Shown: positions 32,757-42,672 of the stretch, one piece after another | How the letters are laid out: the number at the start of each line of letters is the position of its first letter | Numbering within the stretch: position 1 is the stretch's first letter | Assembly (NCBI GenBank): GCA_905182495.1 | Contig: CAJJBU010000013.1 | Location: 27,489 to 91,488, forward strand | Length of the DNA stretch: 64,000 bases | Reading direction: 5' to 3' | Source: Flavobacteriales bacterium UBA952 | GTDB taxonomy: Bacteria > Bacteroidota > Bacteroidia > Flavobacteriales_D > Crocinitomicaceae | The notes under the pieces: model-generated | Told to the model about the DNA's origin: nothing | Databases searched by the model: none | What the model saw: only the letters and a program-made list of their open reading frames with translations | Position numbers and translations under genes: made by a program

Positions 32757-32789
32757 TTGAAGGTTTATTCTGCCTTTTGGTTAAATTTG
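32757..32789 (+). promoter_or_regulatory. Promoter of tatC
   Basis: TTG (32757-32759), 22 nt, TAAATTTG (32782-32789), upstream of the tatC start region. Confidence 0.45.
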
Positions 32790-32808
32790 TATCACATTAA
32801 CAAAGACA

Positions 32809-33600
32809 TTGAAAGATCAAAAAAGCAAAAAGAATTTAGACCAAATGTCATTTCTTGAGCACCTTGAGGAGTTGAGGTGGAGACTTGTGCGTTCTGCAAT
32901 TGCGGTTTTGTTAATCGGTATCGTAATATGGAGCTATCAAGAATGGATCATGAACAACGTATTCATGTCTATGAAGAAAAAAGATTTTTTCTCTTTTAGA
33001 ATGATGTGTGAATGGTTTGGAACATGCGTGGAAGACATTCCTGTTCAGCTCCAAAGCATGACGGTTTCAGGCCAATTTGGATACGCCTTGATGATGAGCT
33101 TCATGGGTGGGATTGTTTTGGGGTTCCCATTTATATTTTATCAAATATGGGCTTTTCTTAAGCCTGGTCTGAAATTTAAAGAAAAAAATATAGCACGGGG
33201 AATTGTCTTTTATGTAAGCCTGCTTTTTTTCTTAGGAATATTATTTGGCTATTATGTGGTCGCTCCTTTAAGTATTCAGTTTTTCGGATCCTATCAAATT
33301 TCCAGCGAGATAAGAAATGACTTCACAATCAGCTCCTATATGACTATGATTATTTCTACTGTGTTTTACACAGGGTTGTTTTTCTTGCTCCCCGTAGTGA
33401 CTTATCTCTTAACCAAGATTGGCCTTCTTGGCCCCGAATTTTTAGTTAAATACCGGAAACATGCTATTGTTATGATTCTGATTTTATCAGCCATTATAAC
33501 ACCGCCAGATATCATTTCACAGGTGATTACTATGGGTATTTTCTTTTTGTATGAAATAGGCATTATGATTTCAAGAAGAGTAGTCAAAGGGGCTAAATAA
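32809..33600 (+). CDS. tatC: Sec-independent protein translocase TatC
   Basis: A 263-residue inner-membrane protein with six membrane segments. It starts with the strongly conserved MSFLEHLEELRWRLVRSAI, which binds the twin-arginine signal, and has GFPFIFYQIWAFLKPGLKFKEK, the family core. It is the receptor of the Tat export pathway. The TTG at 32809 gives a 12-residue Lys-rich extension (LKDQKSKKNLDQ); the ATG at 32845 is the alternative start. TatA/B is not in the window. DUF5686 follows after 6 nt. Confidence 0.93.
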   Translation: MKDQKSKKNLDQMSFLEHLEELRWRLVRSAIAVLLIGIVIWSYQEWIMNNVFMSMKKKDFFSFRMMCEWFGTCVEDIPVQLQSMTVSGQFGYALMMSFMGGIVLGFPFIFYQIWAFLKPGLKFKEKNIARGIVFYVSLLFFLGILFGYYVVAPLSIQFFGSYQISSEIRNDFTISSYMTMIISTVFYTGLFFLLPVVTYLLTKIGLLGPEFLVKYRKHAIVMILILSAIITPPDIISQVITMGIFFLYEIGIMISRRVVKGAK

Positions 33601-33606
33601 TAGAAT

Positions 33607-36087
33607 ATGATAAAGAACCTCATCTTATTCTTGTTGCTAGGACTATCCATCATAGCTCGTGGCCAGTCATTCATCTTAAGAGGGAAAATCATTGACCTGA
33701 AAACAAAAGCTGCGATACCTTTCGCGACCGTCAAGACGTTCCCATCTAAAAAAGCAACACTTTCAGACTCAATCGGCTATTTTAAAATAACAAGCCTCAA
33801 GGGAGATGACTCCTTAGAAATCTCGGCAAGTGGATATGGGAAACAAAAGGTTTCCATCAATTCATTGCGCGACCAAGTAAAGGAAGGGAAAAGCTCAGCA
33901 TTAATAAGTATGAAGAGTTTGTATCTTGATTTTAATGAGGTCACTGTGCGGGCGCCGGGAGAATTAAGGTCTACTATTCTTCATCGAAATCTCATTGCCA
34001 ATAAGGAGCGTAATGATAAAAGTAAGTTAAACGCTTATGAATACAAACTCTACAACAAAATTCAATTTGACCTCAATAACATAAGTCAAGAAATAGAAAA
34101 CAACAGACGCGTTCAAAAACTGGAAGTGCTTTTGAATTACCTAGATTCTACTAAAGACGGGGTCAGTTACTTGCCCCTGATCCTCAACGAGACCATTTCT
34201 AGGTTTTACTTTAAACGAAAACCAAGAGAGAAAAAAGAAGTTATTTATGCCACAAGAACTACGGGTGTTGAGAACCTTCAAGTCAATCAGTTTTTAGGAG
34301 ATATGTATCTCGATCTAAACATCTATGACAACACCTATACAATCTTTGGGAAGTCCTTTGTTAGTCCGATTGCTGAGAACTCCAAGCTATTTTATAAATA
34401 CTACCTCGAGGACTCCACTTTGAAAGGCAAGCATTGGTGCTATAATTTAAAGTTCGTTCCTAAAAGAAAGGGGGAGCTCACCTTTTCGGGTTCTATGTGG
34501 ATCGCCGACTCCAGCTTTGCTGTAAAAGAATTTGAAGCAAACGTTTCACCTGAAGTCAACCTTAATTTTGTCAATGACTTTTACTTCAAACATGAATTTG
34601 AGCAAATTGACCAAACCACATGGATGTTGAAAAAAGAAAGACTGATTGCAGACATTCAGCTTACAAAAGGTTCAAAACTAAGTGGGTTTTACGCCCGGAA
34701 ATCAAGTGACCGAAGTGAGTATGTTATCAATCAGGAGAAAGACACTCCGTTCTACAAATCTAAAAACACAGTTGAATTTATTGATGGGGCCAACGAAAAG
34801 ACTAAAGAGGAATGGACGAGGCTCAGGCCAATCGAGTTATCAAAACAAGAAGCAGGGATCGGAAACATGATAGACTCGCTGAACACTAATCCATACTTTA
34901 AACGGCTTAAAAACATCACCTATTTGGCGGCAAGTGGTTTCTACCAAATAGGGAAGATTGAGCTGGGAGACATTTATTCTTTAGCCAGCACAAATCCAGT
35001 AGAAAAATTTAGAACAGGACTTTCTCTTAGAACATCAAATGCCTTTTCCAGAAGGGTAGAATTTGGAATTAAAGGAGCCTATGGTTTCGGTGATAAGAGA
35101 TGGAAATATGGCGCCACCTTTCGATTCAACATCACCCCAAAGAAGAGGGGTGTACTTTCGTTATATTACAATTATGACATTGAACAAATTGGCTTGTCCC
35201 CATATGCAATAGGCGTTGGAAATACTTTCGCTACATTATTTAGCACCGCACCGTTTGACAAATTAACCTTTCTAAAAAAGATCGGAGGGAATTTAGAAAA
35301 GGACCTAAGGAAGGACCTCATCATAAATATAGGTGCAGAGTGGAGGCAGTATAACCCTTTGGGAACAGCAAATTTCCTGCGGACAAACCAGCTAAGCGGG
35401 CAATTGGATACGATTAGCCAACTTACCACCTCAGAAATAAAAGCAAGCATTCGTTGGGCAAAAGATGAAGAGTTTATTTCTGGTGCCTTTGACCGCACAA
35501 GTATTCGCTCTCGATTTCCGGCCATTTCTCTCCAAGGGGTATTTGGTATAAAAAACATTTTCGGTAGTGAATACAACTATCAAAAAATAGAACTTATTAT
35601 TGAACATAAAACACAAATTGGAATATTTGGAAGCCTCGATTATGGAGCAAATATCGGTTGTATATTTGGCAACGTTGCATACCCACTCCTCCACGCTATC
35701 CCAGGGAATCAATCACTCTGGCTCATGACGTCGGCATTTAACAAGCTAAACTTCTTGGAGTTTGTCTGTGATCGTTATACGGGAGGTTATATTGAGCACC
35801 ATTGGGATGGCTTCGTTATGAACAAAATCCCTTTCGTTAAAAAACTTAACTTAAGACTTGTGACTTCTGGCCGTTTGGCCTACGGAGCATTAAGCCACAG
35901 GCATGAATCAAACATGATCTATCCTACGTTTATAAAAAAATTCAATAAGGTGCCTTATGCAGAGACGACTGTGGGTATCGAAAATATATTTAAATTTTTC
36001 AGAGTTGATCTGGTATGGCGAATGACTTATCTAGACAACCAAATAAACCCACTAGGCATACGGGCCAAATTTGCATTGAATTTTTAG
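33607..36087 (+). CDS. DUF5686 outer-membrane protein with carboxypeptidase-regulatory-like domain
   Basis: 826 residues. The signal peptide ends ...SIIARGQ. A CarboxypepD_reg-like domain follows (FILRGKIIDLKTKAAIPFATVKTFPSKKATLSDSIGYFKI), then NEVTVRAPGE, then the long DUF5686 beta-barrel with strands to the C-terminal GIRAKFALNF. It resembles TonB-dependent receptors in its N-terminal domain but has no clear plug. Function unknown; widely conserved in Bacteroidota. It sits between tatC and lptB on one transcript (6 and 12 nt gaps). Confidence 0.85.
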   Translation: MIKNLILFLLLGLSIIARGQSFILRGKIIDLKTKAAIPFATVKTFPSKKATLSDSIGYFKITSLKGDDSLEISASGYGKQKVSINSLRDQVKEGKSSALISMKSLYLDFNEVTVRAPGELRSTILHRNLIANKERNDKSKLNAYEYKLYNKIQFDLNNISQEIENNRRVQKLEVLLNYLDSTKDGVSYLPLILNETISRFYFKRKPREKKEVIYATRTTGVENLQVNQFLGDMYLDLNIYDNTYTIFGKSFVSPIAENSKLFYKYYLEDSTLKGKHWCYNLKFVPKRKGELTFSGSMWIADSSFAVKEFEANVSPEVNLNFVNDFYFKHEFEQIDQTTWMLKKERLIADIQLTKGSKLSGFYARKSSDRSEYVINQEKDTPFYKSKNTVEFIDGANEKTKEEWTRLRPIELSKQEAGIGNMIDSLNTNPYFKRLKNITYLAASGFYQIGKIELGDIYSLASTNPVEKFRTGLSLRTSNAFSRRVEFGIKGAYGFGDKRWKYGATFRFNITPKKRGVLSLYYNYDIEQIGLSPYAIGVGNTFATLFSTAPFDKLTFLKKIGGNLEKDLRKDLIINIGAEWRQYNPLGTANFLRTNQLSGQLDTISQLTTSEIKASIRWAKDEEFISGAFDRTSIRSRFPAISLQGVFGIKNIFGSEYNYQKIELIIEHKTQIGIFGSLDYGANIGCIFGNVAYPLLHAIPGNQSLWLMTSAFNKLNFLEFVCDRYTGGYIEHHWDGFVMNKIPFVKKLNLRLVTSGRLAYGALSHRHESNMIYPTFIKKFNKVPYAETTVGIENIFKFFRVDLVWRMTYLDNQINPLGIRAKFALNF

Positions 36088-36099
36088 TACCTTGGAAAT

Positions 36100-36840
36100 A
36101 TGAAACTCTACACAAATAACATCCAAAAAAGCTATAAAGGGAAACAGGTTGTAAAAGACGTTTCCATAGAAGTTGGACAGGGAGAAATTGTAGGGCTACT
36201 TGGGCCAAATGGCGCAGGAAAAACGACTTCATTTTATATGATTGTTGGGCTTGTCCGACCGGACCAAGGGAATGTCTATCTGAATGATATGGACATTACA
36301 AAGCTCCCTATGTATAAAAGAGCACAAATGGGAATCGGGTATCTTCCTCAGGAAATCTCTGTCTTTAGAAAGCTAAGTGTTGAGGACAATATCATGGCAA
36401 TACTGGAAATGACTTCAAAAACTCCAATAGAACGAAAACACCGATTGGAAGAGCTTCTTGAAGAATTTCATCTCAATGATTTCAGAAAGACATTGGGGAA
36501 CAGATTGTCAGGTGGAGAGAAGAGAAGAACGGAAATCGCCCGATCTTTAGCTACGGATCCTAAATTTGTTCTTTTAGATGAACCATTTGCGGGTGTTGAC
36601 CCCATTGCTGTTGAAGATATACAGAGTATTGTTTATGATTTAAAAAAGAAAAATATAGGGATTTTGATTACCGATCATAATGTTCAAGAAACCCTCTCAA
36701 TCACGGACCGAACCTATCTTCTATTTGAAGGCAGCATCTTAAAATCTGGAACAGCTGAGGAGTTGGCTTCTGACGAACAAGTTAGACGTGTTTATTTAGG
36801 CCGTAATTTTGAATTAAAGAAGAAGGTGCCTAGCGAATAA
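36100..36840 (+). CDS. lptB: Lipopolysaccharide export ABC transporter ATP-binding protein LptB
   Basis: A 246-residue ABC ATPase: Walker [13 protein letters not shown]-loop [13 protein letters not shown], signature [15 protein letters not shown], Walker [13 protein letters not shown] and H-loop ITDHNVQE. The [12 protein letters not shown] and [15 protein letters not shown] segments are LptB-specific. It powers LPS extraction from the inner membrane with LptFG. A TACCTTGG box, one mismatch from consensus, ends 4 nt before the ATG, so it may also have its own leaderless promoter. The end overlaps the convergent T9SS gene by 11 nt. Confidence 0.94.
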   Translation: MKLYTNNIQKSYKGKQVVKDVSIEVGQGEIVGLLGPNGAGKTTSFYMIVGLVRPDQGNVYLNDMDITKLPMYKRAQMGIGYLPQEISVFRKLSVEDNIMAILEMTSKTPIERKHRLEELLEEFHLNDFRKTLGNRLSGGEKRRTEIARSLATDPKFVLLDEPFAGVDPIAVEDIQSIVYDLKKKNIGILITDHNVQETLSITDRTYLLFEGSILKSGTAEELASDEQVRRVYLGRNFELKKKVPSE

Positions 36841-39499
36841 GATTGACAAAGCCTTTGATAAGCTTAGATTCAATCGGGTTTGCGCAAGACTTATAGGTCA
36901 CCGTGTAAATGTATACACCATCCGGACAGGCTTTCCCCTCAAAGGACCCATCCCAACCAATACTCGGTTCATTTTGCAAATAAACGAGTTCTCCCCAGCG
37001 ATTGTAAATACTTAAATCCCACTCGTAGATTTCATAATCGGTTACAGGAACAAACCAATCATTCAATCCATCACCATCAGGAATAAATGTGTTTGGAATA
37101 TAAATAGTGAAAGGCTCAACGAAAACCTCCTCGCGTATTGAGTCAGAACAACCAAATTCATTATAAACCACTTGTAAAGGATAATCAGAACCTGACTGTG
37201 TATAAGCGTGTGTGAAGTCTGAATCTTCAGTCATGAATTGTCCGCCGTCATAAAAATAAGCATACGAATTAGCCCCTATTGATTGATTGATAAAACTCAC
37301 CTCGTTCTCACAAACATCTATTTTGTCAGGATTCACTAGAAACCCAGCACTTGGAGATGGGTATACATTTATAAGATCCTGTTGCATCAGATATAAAGTA
37401 TCTGTACAACCTTCAAGAGCCATCAAAGTCAAACCGACACTATAACTACCAATTTCTGTATAAGTGTTTGATGGATTCATTAGCGCAGAACCATTACCGT
37501 CTCCAAACTCCCATGCATATATGACATCTCCTTCTACCTGGCTTAGATTCACAAATTGTGCTATACTCGGCGCACATTGGACACCATCTATATATGCAAA
37601 GTCAATAAAGGGTTCTGAATAAACATAAAGCGTAGATTGAACCGAGTCTATGCATTGATCAAAAGATCCAGTAAGCTGAATGTGTTGGAGACCAGGGTTA
37701 AAATATTGAATCCCGGAAACGGTTAGTTCGTTCGAATTAGTGACCGACGCATTTTCACCAAAGTCCCATGTAAACACGGCGTCTATGGGCCCACTTACAT
37801 TGGCTTCAAAGTTGAATAAGCCCTCGGTTATACATAACGAGTCATTATGGTTTATCTCCATCTCTAACAGCTCGTTAAGTTCGATTTCAATTTCTGAAGT
37901 ATCCGAACAATTAGGGGCGCTACTTCCAATTAATTGAACCGTATAATTTCCGGGTACATCATAGGTGAAACTTGGATTAAATAATGCACTTTGATCCGTA
38001 TCCGTATCACTAGATCCAAAATCCCAAATAATAGTATTCACCTCAGATGTAATACTTTCAAAATCAACAGTTAAACCTAAGCAAGCTAATTCATCAGGCA
38101 ATTCGATCCCTACGATTGGTTCCGCATAAATGTATATCGAATCCTCAAAAATGGTTTCACAATCTCCATCATCTCCAAACAAGGTAACTGTGTGAAAACC
38201 AGGAGAATTAAAACTAATGACAGGCACATCCGTTCCGTTCCATTGTTGGATATTGGCATCGAAATCAAATGTCCATTCAAAACTTGCATTTTGATTACTC
38301 GAAAGGAGATCAAAATCAAATGCATTATCTATAATACATATAGAATCTTGAGATGACCATCCAACAGAAAAAGGATTCCCAACGGTTAATGCAATATATG
38401 CAGTGTCGGTACATTCCAATCCAGGATTTACTATTAGCGTAGTAAGATAGTTTCCAGGGCCGGGAAATGTAAATGTTGGTGCAAAAGAACTACTGACATC
38501 GCTGGATTGTTCTTGCACCCCAAAATCCCATGAATAAGCCGAACCCCCATATGAATTATTCTCAAATTGGACCGTTAATCCCTGACAATAAGAGACAAAA
38601 GTCGAGAGATCTTCTTGTAGGGGTAAAATAGCTTGCATTGTAATATTGCAATCAAAAACTTTAAACAAAAAGTCTCTAATGGTCTCTCCTATTAAGACGC
38701 CATTTCTGTATTCCTGAACGCGTACACCAACCACAAAGAGACCAGAAATATTGGGGTCCACTGATAACAGGCCATCGGAATCAACCGCAGTTATTGAGCC
38801 AGGACCGAGTGGCGCCTGTGCACCAAAGCCTCCAAGCCATTGTATAGGAAAATAGGGCGGCGGCGGAGCGGTTGCAGGAGCCGGGTCAAATGAATCCGCT
38901 CCAGCAAATGGGGTCACTAAGGAATAAACCAATTCGTCGCCATCAGGATCAGTCGCTGAATGGTCAAAAAGGAGTTGTTCATTATTGCAAATCAAGATCG
39001 GAGGGTAATTCACAAACCTCGGGCTGCTATTATTTGCAAATCCAGTTTCGACACCTGGAATATGGGTCGTGAGCGTTAAGCCTGTGTCATCAGGGTTAAG
39101 AATATTAATGATATCTGGGCCTCTACAGCACCTTTGGTAACTAACTGTATAACCACCTGGCGTAGCTGGTAAATTCAATACCGTTTCGTAAATCGCTCGC
39201 TCTACACAGATATTTGAAGGTGCTGTTGCACATGGGTTATCGAAATTAACTGGAAGTAAAACACTCCCCGGAAAAGGCACATTTACATTTTGATATAAGT
39301 CTTGATTCACCTTGTAAACAGATAACTTTAGCGGGTTGTCATATTCTGCACCTGAGGAATTACAATCTCGATAAATTGTAATGAAAAACCGATAGTTCCC
39401 TCCCCCTAAATCATCGTAATAAATATCTCCACCAATAATATGAGACCCCTTGGCGCTAATGGCCAACAGCATAAAAAAGAAGAGGGGTAAGTATCTCAT
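36830..39499 (-). CDS. Large secreted PKD-domain protein with T9SS type B (CHU_C) sorting domain
   Basis: 889 residues. The signal peptide is [53 protein letters not shown] is a conserved N-terminal domain found in many gliding-associated surface proteins. Several PKD domains follow ([57 protein letters not shown]), and the end has [18 protein letters not shown] and [16 protein letters not shown]. Expected to be exported by the T9SS and to form long surface fibres. Monocistronic; convergent with lptB. Confidence 0.87.
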   Translation of the reverse strand: MRYLPLFFFMLLAISAKGSHIIGGDIYYDDLGGGNYRFFITIYRDCNSSGAEYDNPLKLSVYKVNQDLYQNVNVPFPGSVLLPVNFDNPCATAPSNICVERAIYETVLNLPATPGGYTVSYQRCCRGPDIINILNPDDTGLTLTTHIPGVETGFANNSSPRFVNYPPILICNNEQLLFDHSATDPDGDELVYSLVTPFAGADSFDPAPATAPPPPYFPIQWLGGFGAQAPLGPGSITAVDSDGLLSVDPNISGLFVVGVRVQEYRNGVLIGETIRDFLFKVFDCNITMQAILPLQEDLSTFVSYCQGLTVQFENNSYGGSAYSWDFGVQEQSSDVSSSFAPTFTFPGPGNYLTTLIVNPGLECTDTAYIALTVGNPFSVGWSSQDSICIIDNAFDFDLLSSNQNASFEWTFDFDANIQQWNGTDVPVISFNSPGFHTVTLFGDDGDCETIFEDSIYIYAEPIVGIELPDELACLGLTVDFESITSEVNTIIWDFGSSDTDTDQSALFNPSFTYDVPGNYTVQLIGSSAPNCSDTSEIEIELNELLEMEINHNDSLCITEGLFNFEANVSGPIDAVFTWDFGENASVTNSNELTVSGIQYFNPGLQHIQLTGSFDQCIDSVQSTLYVYSEPFIDFAYIDGVQCAPSIAQFVNLSQVEGDVIYAWEFGDGNGSALMNPSNTYTEIGSYSVGLTLMALEGCTDTLYLMQQDLINVYPSPSAGFLVNPDKIDVCENEVSFINQSIGANSYAYFYDGGQFMTEDSDFTHAYTQSGSDYPLQVVYNEFGCSDSIREEVFVEPFTIYIPNTFIPDGDGLNDWFVPVTDYEIYEWDLSIYNRWGELVYLQNEPSIGWDGSFEGKACPDGVYIYTVTYKSCANPIESKLIKGFVNLIR

Positions 39500-39523
39500 T
39501 ATTAGTATAGACGCATAAATTCT

Positions 39524-40324
39524 CTAATTGTTGTTTACAATCACTTTATCAAGTAATGAAATGTCATAAATATCATTTTCATATTCAAACTGAAAATCAG
39601 AAGCAAATTTTGAGCCATCAATTTTTTTACCCTTACCGTTTTTTTCAAATTCAATACGCTTTTGAAATATCTTTTCAGATATCTCATTGTAATATTTCCG
39701 TTTTAAAGGGTTATTGGGGTAGCATAAATTATATACTCCAAATTTCTGAGCTTGCGCTATCACCAAAATAATAGCTCGGACAATGTCCATTCGATGAATC
39801 AAATTAACGGGTGCATTACCGTTAGGATTTAAGGATTTTCGTAAGAAATAAATAACCGGATGACGATCCCGACCAATCAATCCTGAAAGTCGCAAGATTG
39901 TATGGTTTTTTGGATATGCGGCTTTGATCAGGTTTTCAGCCATGACAATAGGGTGGTCTATTTTTAAAGCGCTGTGTTCATTTACCCAACCCTCATTGTC
40001 TAGATAAACTCCTGTAGAACTGGTGAACAAGAAATGCAGAACCGTTGGGAACTGTTTGCAAATTGAAGCTATTGTGTTGGCATAATCACCCATTGCTGAA
40101 GGAGGCAGCATGACCATAATTTCATCTATAACATATGGTATTTCGATATCAAATTGGACCGAGCCATTTTCATCATAGCCAATTTGGAAGAACTCTAAAT
40201 AAAGCTCGTTTTTCTTGCCTTTTAAATCTCTAGTGGCAATGATTATTCGCCGATTAGAGGAAACTAAAGGTCTGATTAAACGATGAGCCAGCCAGCCAGA
40301 ACCAAAAATTAAAACCGTTTTCAT
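39524..40324 (-). CDS. NAD(P)-dependent epimerase/reductase-like (SDR-family) protein
   Basis: 266 residues from ATG 40324; the longer frame to 40348 adds eight hydrophobic residues upstream of the promoter-like box and is not used. The Rossmann start is MKTVLIFGSGWLAHRLIRPL, with FLFTSSTGVYLDNEGWVNEHS in the active-site region and AYPKNHTILRLSGLIGRDRHPVIYF later. It resembles YeeZ-type SDR proteins; the substrate is not known. TATTTTTG on the minus strand (40337-40330) ends 5 nt before the ATG. Confidence 0.72.
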   Translation of the reverse strand: MKTVLIFGSGWLAHRLIRPLVSSNRRIIIATRDLKGKKNELYLEFFQIGYDENGSVQFDIEIPYVIDEIMVMLPPSAMGDYANTIASICKQFPTVLHFLFTSSTGVYLDNEGWVNEHSALKIDHPIVMAENLIKAAYPKNHTILRLSGLIGRDRHPVIYFLRKSLNPNGNAPVNLIHRMDIVRAIILVIAQAQKFGVYNLCYPNNPLKRKYYNEISEKIFQKRIEFEKNGKGKKIDGSKFASDFQFEYENDIYDISLLDKVIVNNN

Positions 40325-40434
40325 TAGAACAAAAATATACAAGTACAATCAAGGAATCTAATCTCCATACTAAAATCATGAAGTAGCACGTAAAATCAAA
40401 AGGACTTGACGCCTAAAGTATAGTTGATGTTTGT

Positions 40435-40442
40435 TATCTTTG
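40435..40442 (+). promoter_or_regulatory. -7 box of lpdA
   Basis: TATCTTTG, a perfect TAnnTTTG, 16 nt before the ATG at 40459. Confidence 0.5.
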
Positions 40443-40458
40443 TCAAAAAAATTGAACT

Positions 40459-41856
40459 ATGTACGACGTCATTGTTATCGGGTCGGGACCCGGAGGTTAT
40501 GTAGCCGCGATTAGAAGCGCTCAGCTAGGAATGAAAACTGCAATCGTTGAAAAATACAGCACTTTAGGTGGGACATGCTTAAATGTAGGCTGCATTCCGT
40601 CAAAAGCATTACTTGATTCTTCAGAACACTATCACAATGCAACGCATACCTTTAAAACACATGGTATTGACATTGAGAATCCAAAAGTAAATCTAAAGCA
40701 GATGATGACGCGTAAAGATGAGGTGATCAGTCAAACCTGTGATGGCGTTAAGTATTTAATGGATAAAAATAAAATTGAGGTCTTTCATGGAATTGGCTCA
40801 TTCGTCAATAGTACAACCATTCAAGTATTGTCCGATGACAAGAAAAAAAAGAATATTGAAGGAAAAAACATCATTATAGCAACGGGTTCTAAACCGAACT
40901 ATTTCCCAGGGATGGAGCCAGATAAGAAACGAATTATAACAAGCACTGAGGCCCTAAAACTAAAGGAAATTCCGGTTAAGATGTTAGTTATTGGTGCTGG
41001 TGTGATAGGTTTAGAGTTGGGATCTGTATATAAAAGATTAGGTAGTCAGGTTGAGGTCATTGAATTTGCACCTCAAATTTTGCCTACGATGGACCTGAGT
41101 ATTGGTAAAGATTTTTCTAAAATTCTCAAAAAAGAAGGGTTTAAGTTTCATCTAGAACACAGGGTTCAAAAAGTAGAAAACAAAGGGAAAAAGGTCATTG
41201 TCAAAGCATTAAATAAAAAAGGCGTCGAAGTTGAAATCGAGGGAGACTATTGTTTAGTTGCAGTAGGACGAAAGGCTTTTACTGCTGGCTTACATCTTAA
41301 AAATGCTGGTATTGACTCCAATGAAAGAGGTCAAATCGTCGTTAATGAACATCTACAATCCAATGTCCCCAATATTTATGCTATCGGAGATGTCGTCCGT
41401 GGGGCGATGCTCGCTCACAAAGCTGAAGAAGAGGGTGTGTATGCAGCTGAATTCATTTCAGGACAGAAGCCACATATTAATCACAATTTAATCCCTGGAG
41501 TTGTTTACACATGGCCAGAGATAGCCGCTGTAGGTAAGACAGAACAAGAATTGATTGCAGATAAAATAGAATTTAAGTCAGGTATTTTTCCGATACGTGC
41601 TTTGGGTAGAGCCCGAGCAAGTATGGATACGAATGGAATGGTTAAAATTCTTGCAGATAAGGAAACAGATGAGATTCTAGGGGTTCATATGATTGCTCCA
41701 AGAGCTGCGGATCTTATTATGGAGGCAGTAACCGCTATGGAGTACAGAGCTTCAGCAGAAGATCTCGCTCGGATTTGTCATCCTCACCCAACATATACTG
41801 AAGCGATTAAAGAAGCGGCATTGGCGGCGACAGAGAACAGGCCGCTGCACATCTAA
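40459..41856 (+). CDS. lpdA: Dihydrolipoyl dehydrogenase (E3)
   Basis: A 465-residue FAD-dependent flavoprotein. The FAD motif is DVIVIGSGPGGYVAAIRSAQLG, with redox disulfide GGTCLNVGCIPSKALLDS. The NAD motif is LVIGAGVIGLELGSVYKRLG, then AIGDVVRGAMLAHKAEEEG and the C-terminal catalytic HPHPTYTEAIKEA. It reoxidises lipoamide in pyruvate/2-oxoglutarate dehydrogenase and glycine cleavage complexes. Monocistronic; ends 6 nt from the convergent aroE stop. Confidence 0.95.
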   Translation: MYDVIVIGSGPGGYVAAIRSAQLGMKTAIVEKYSTLGGTCLNVGCIPSKALLDSSEHYHNATHTFKTHGIDIENPKVNLKQMMTRKDEVISQTCDGVKYLMDKNKIEVFHGIGSFVNSTTIQVLSDDKKKKNIEGKNIIIATGSKPNYFPGMEPDKKRIITSTEALKLKEIPVKMLVIGAGVIGLELGSVYKRLGSQVEVIEFAPQILPTMDLSIGKDFSKILKKEGFKFHLEHRVQKVENKGKKVIVKALNKKGVEVEIEGDYCLVAVGRKAFTAGLHLKNAGIDSNERGQIVVNEHLQSNVPNIYAIGDVVRGAMLAHKAEEEGVYAAEFISGQKPHINHNLIPGVVYTWPEIAAVGKTEQELIADKIEFKSGIFPIRALGRARASMDTNGMVKILADKETDEILGVHMIAPRAADLIMEAVTAMEYRASAEDLARICHPHPTYTEAIKEAALAATENRPLHI

Positions 41857-41862
41857 AGACGC

Positions 41863-42606
41863 TTAGGAAGTCCAAATATCCCAGCTCTTCAAGGCTTGTT
41901 GATGAAGCATACTATTCCCATTTAAGACTAAGGTTCCTTGTTGACTCGATTTTTTTAAAAAATTCGTTTCTTCAGGATTATAAATAAGGTCAATTACGAG
42001 GTGTTCGGGCGATAAAAATTGGAACGGAAAAGGAATGGTTTTGCTTATTTCAGGAAACATTCCTACTGGAGTGCAGTTCACTATGAGTTTGCAGGAATTG
42101 ACCATGTTTTCATTAATGTCAGAATAAGCAAATTGATTCTTATTCTTCGGCGCACGTGAAATGTAAAAAACATCTAATCCAATTTTCTGAAGTACATAAG
42201 CGACCGCCTTAGCAGCTCCTCCAGTACCTAGAATCAAAGCGCGATGATGGTTAAAATTTAAAAATGGCTTTATACTTTGATGAAAACCAAATGCATCTGT
42301 ATTGTAACCAACCGAACGGCCATCTTTTAACCTTTTAATCGTATTAACGGCACCGATTTCTAATGCTTCCTCGCTAATCTCATCAAGAAAAGGCATCACT
42401 TTTTGTTTATATGGAATCGTTACGTTGATTCCAGAATATAAAGGAAAGAGCTTCCTAAAAAAGACGGGGAGCAGATTTTGGGATTCAATTTCTATCAAAT
42501 CATATGTCGCTGAGACTCCTTTTTCAACAAATAAATCGCTAAAAAAATCTTTAGAAAAAGAATGCTCTAAAGATTGCCCTAAAAGACCGTATTTTGATTC
42601 TGGCAC
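41863..42606 (-). CDS. aroE: Shikimate dehydrogenase (NADP+)
   Basis: About 247 residues when started at GTG 42606 (VPESKYGLLGQSLEHSFSKDFF). That is where homology begins; the upstream TTG (42654) adds 16 unrelated residues. Substrate site: QSLEHSFS, NVTIPYKQKVMP with the catalytic Lys, and VGYNTDAFGFHQS. The NADP fold is ALILGTGGAAKAVAYVLQ. It reduces 3-dehydroshikimate in aromatic amino acid synthesis. The box TATTTTTG ends 3 nt before this GTG, supporting the start and suggesting a leaderless message. Confidence 0.9.
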   Translation of the reverse strand: MPESKYGLLGQSLEHSFSKDFFSDLFVEKGVSATYDLIEIESQNLLPVFFRKLFPLYSGINVTIPYKQKVMPFLDEISEEALEIGAVNTIKRLKDGRSVGYNTDAFGFHQSIKPFLNFNHHRALILGTGGAAKAVAYVLQKIGLDVFYISRAPKNKNQFAYSDINENMVNSCKLIVNCTPVGMFPEISKTIPFPFQFLSPEHLVIDLIYNPEETNFLKKSSQQGTLVLNGNSMLHQQALKSWDIWTS

Positions 42607-42609
42607 GTA

Positions 42610-42617
42610 CAAAAATA
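42610..42617 (-). promoter_or_regulatory. -7 box 3 nt before aroE start
   Basis: Minus strand TATTTTTG, then TAC, then the GTG at 42606. Divergent with the rsgA box 44 nt away. Confidence 0.5.
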
Positions 42618-42660
42618 CAACTATTTCAATGGTTTTCTTTCCATTACCTTCCAAGTCAAT

Positions 42661-42668
42661 TACCTTTG
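42661..42668 (+). promoter_or_regulatory. -7 box 4 nt before rsgA start
   Basis: TACCTTTG, then TACT, then ATG 42673. The predicted transcription start coincides with the start codon. Confidence 0.5.
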
Positions 42669-42672
42669 TACT

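Noticed and set aside
42607..42654. TTG start for aroE at 42654
   Set aside because: The added 16 residues show no homology and the promoter box falls inside this segment; GTG 42606 is better.
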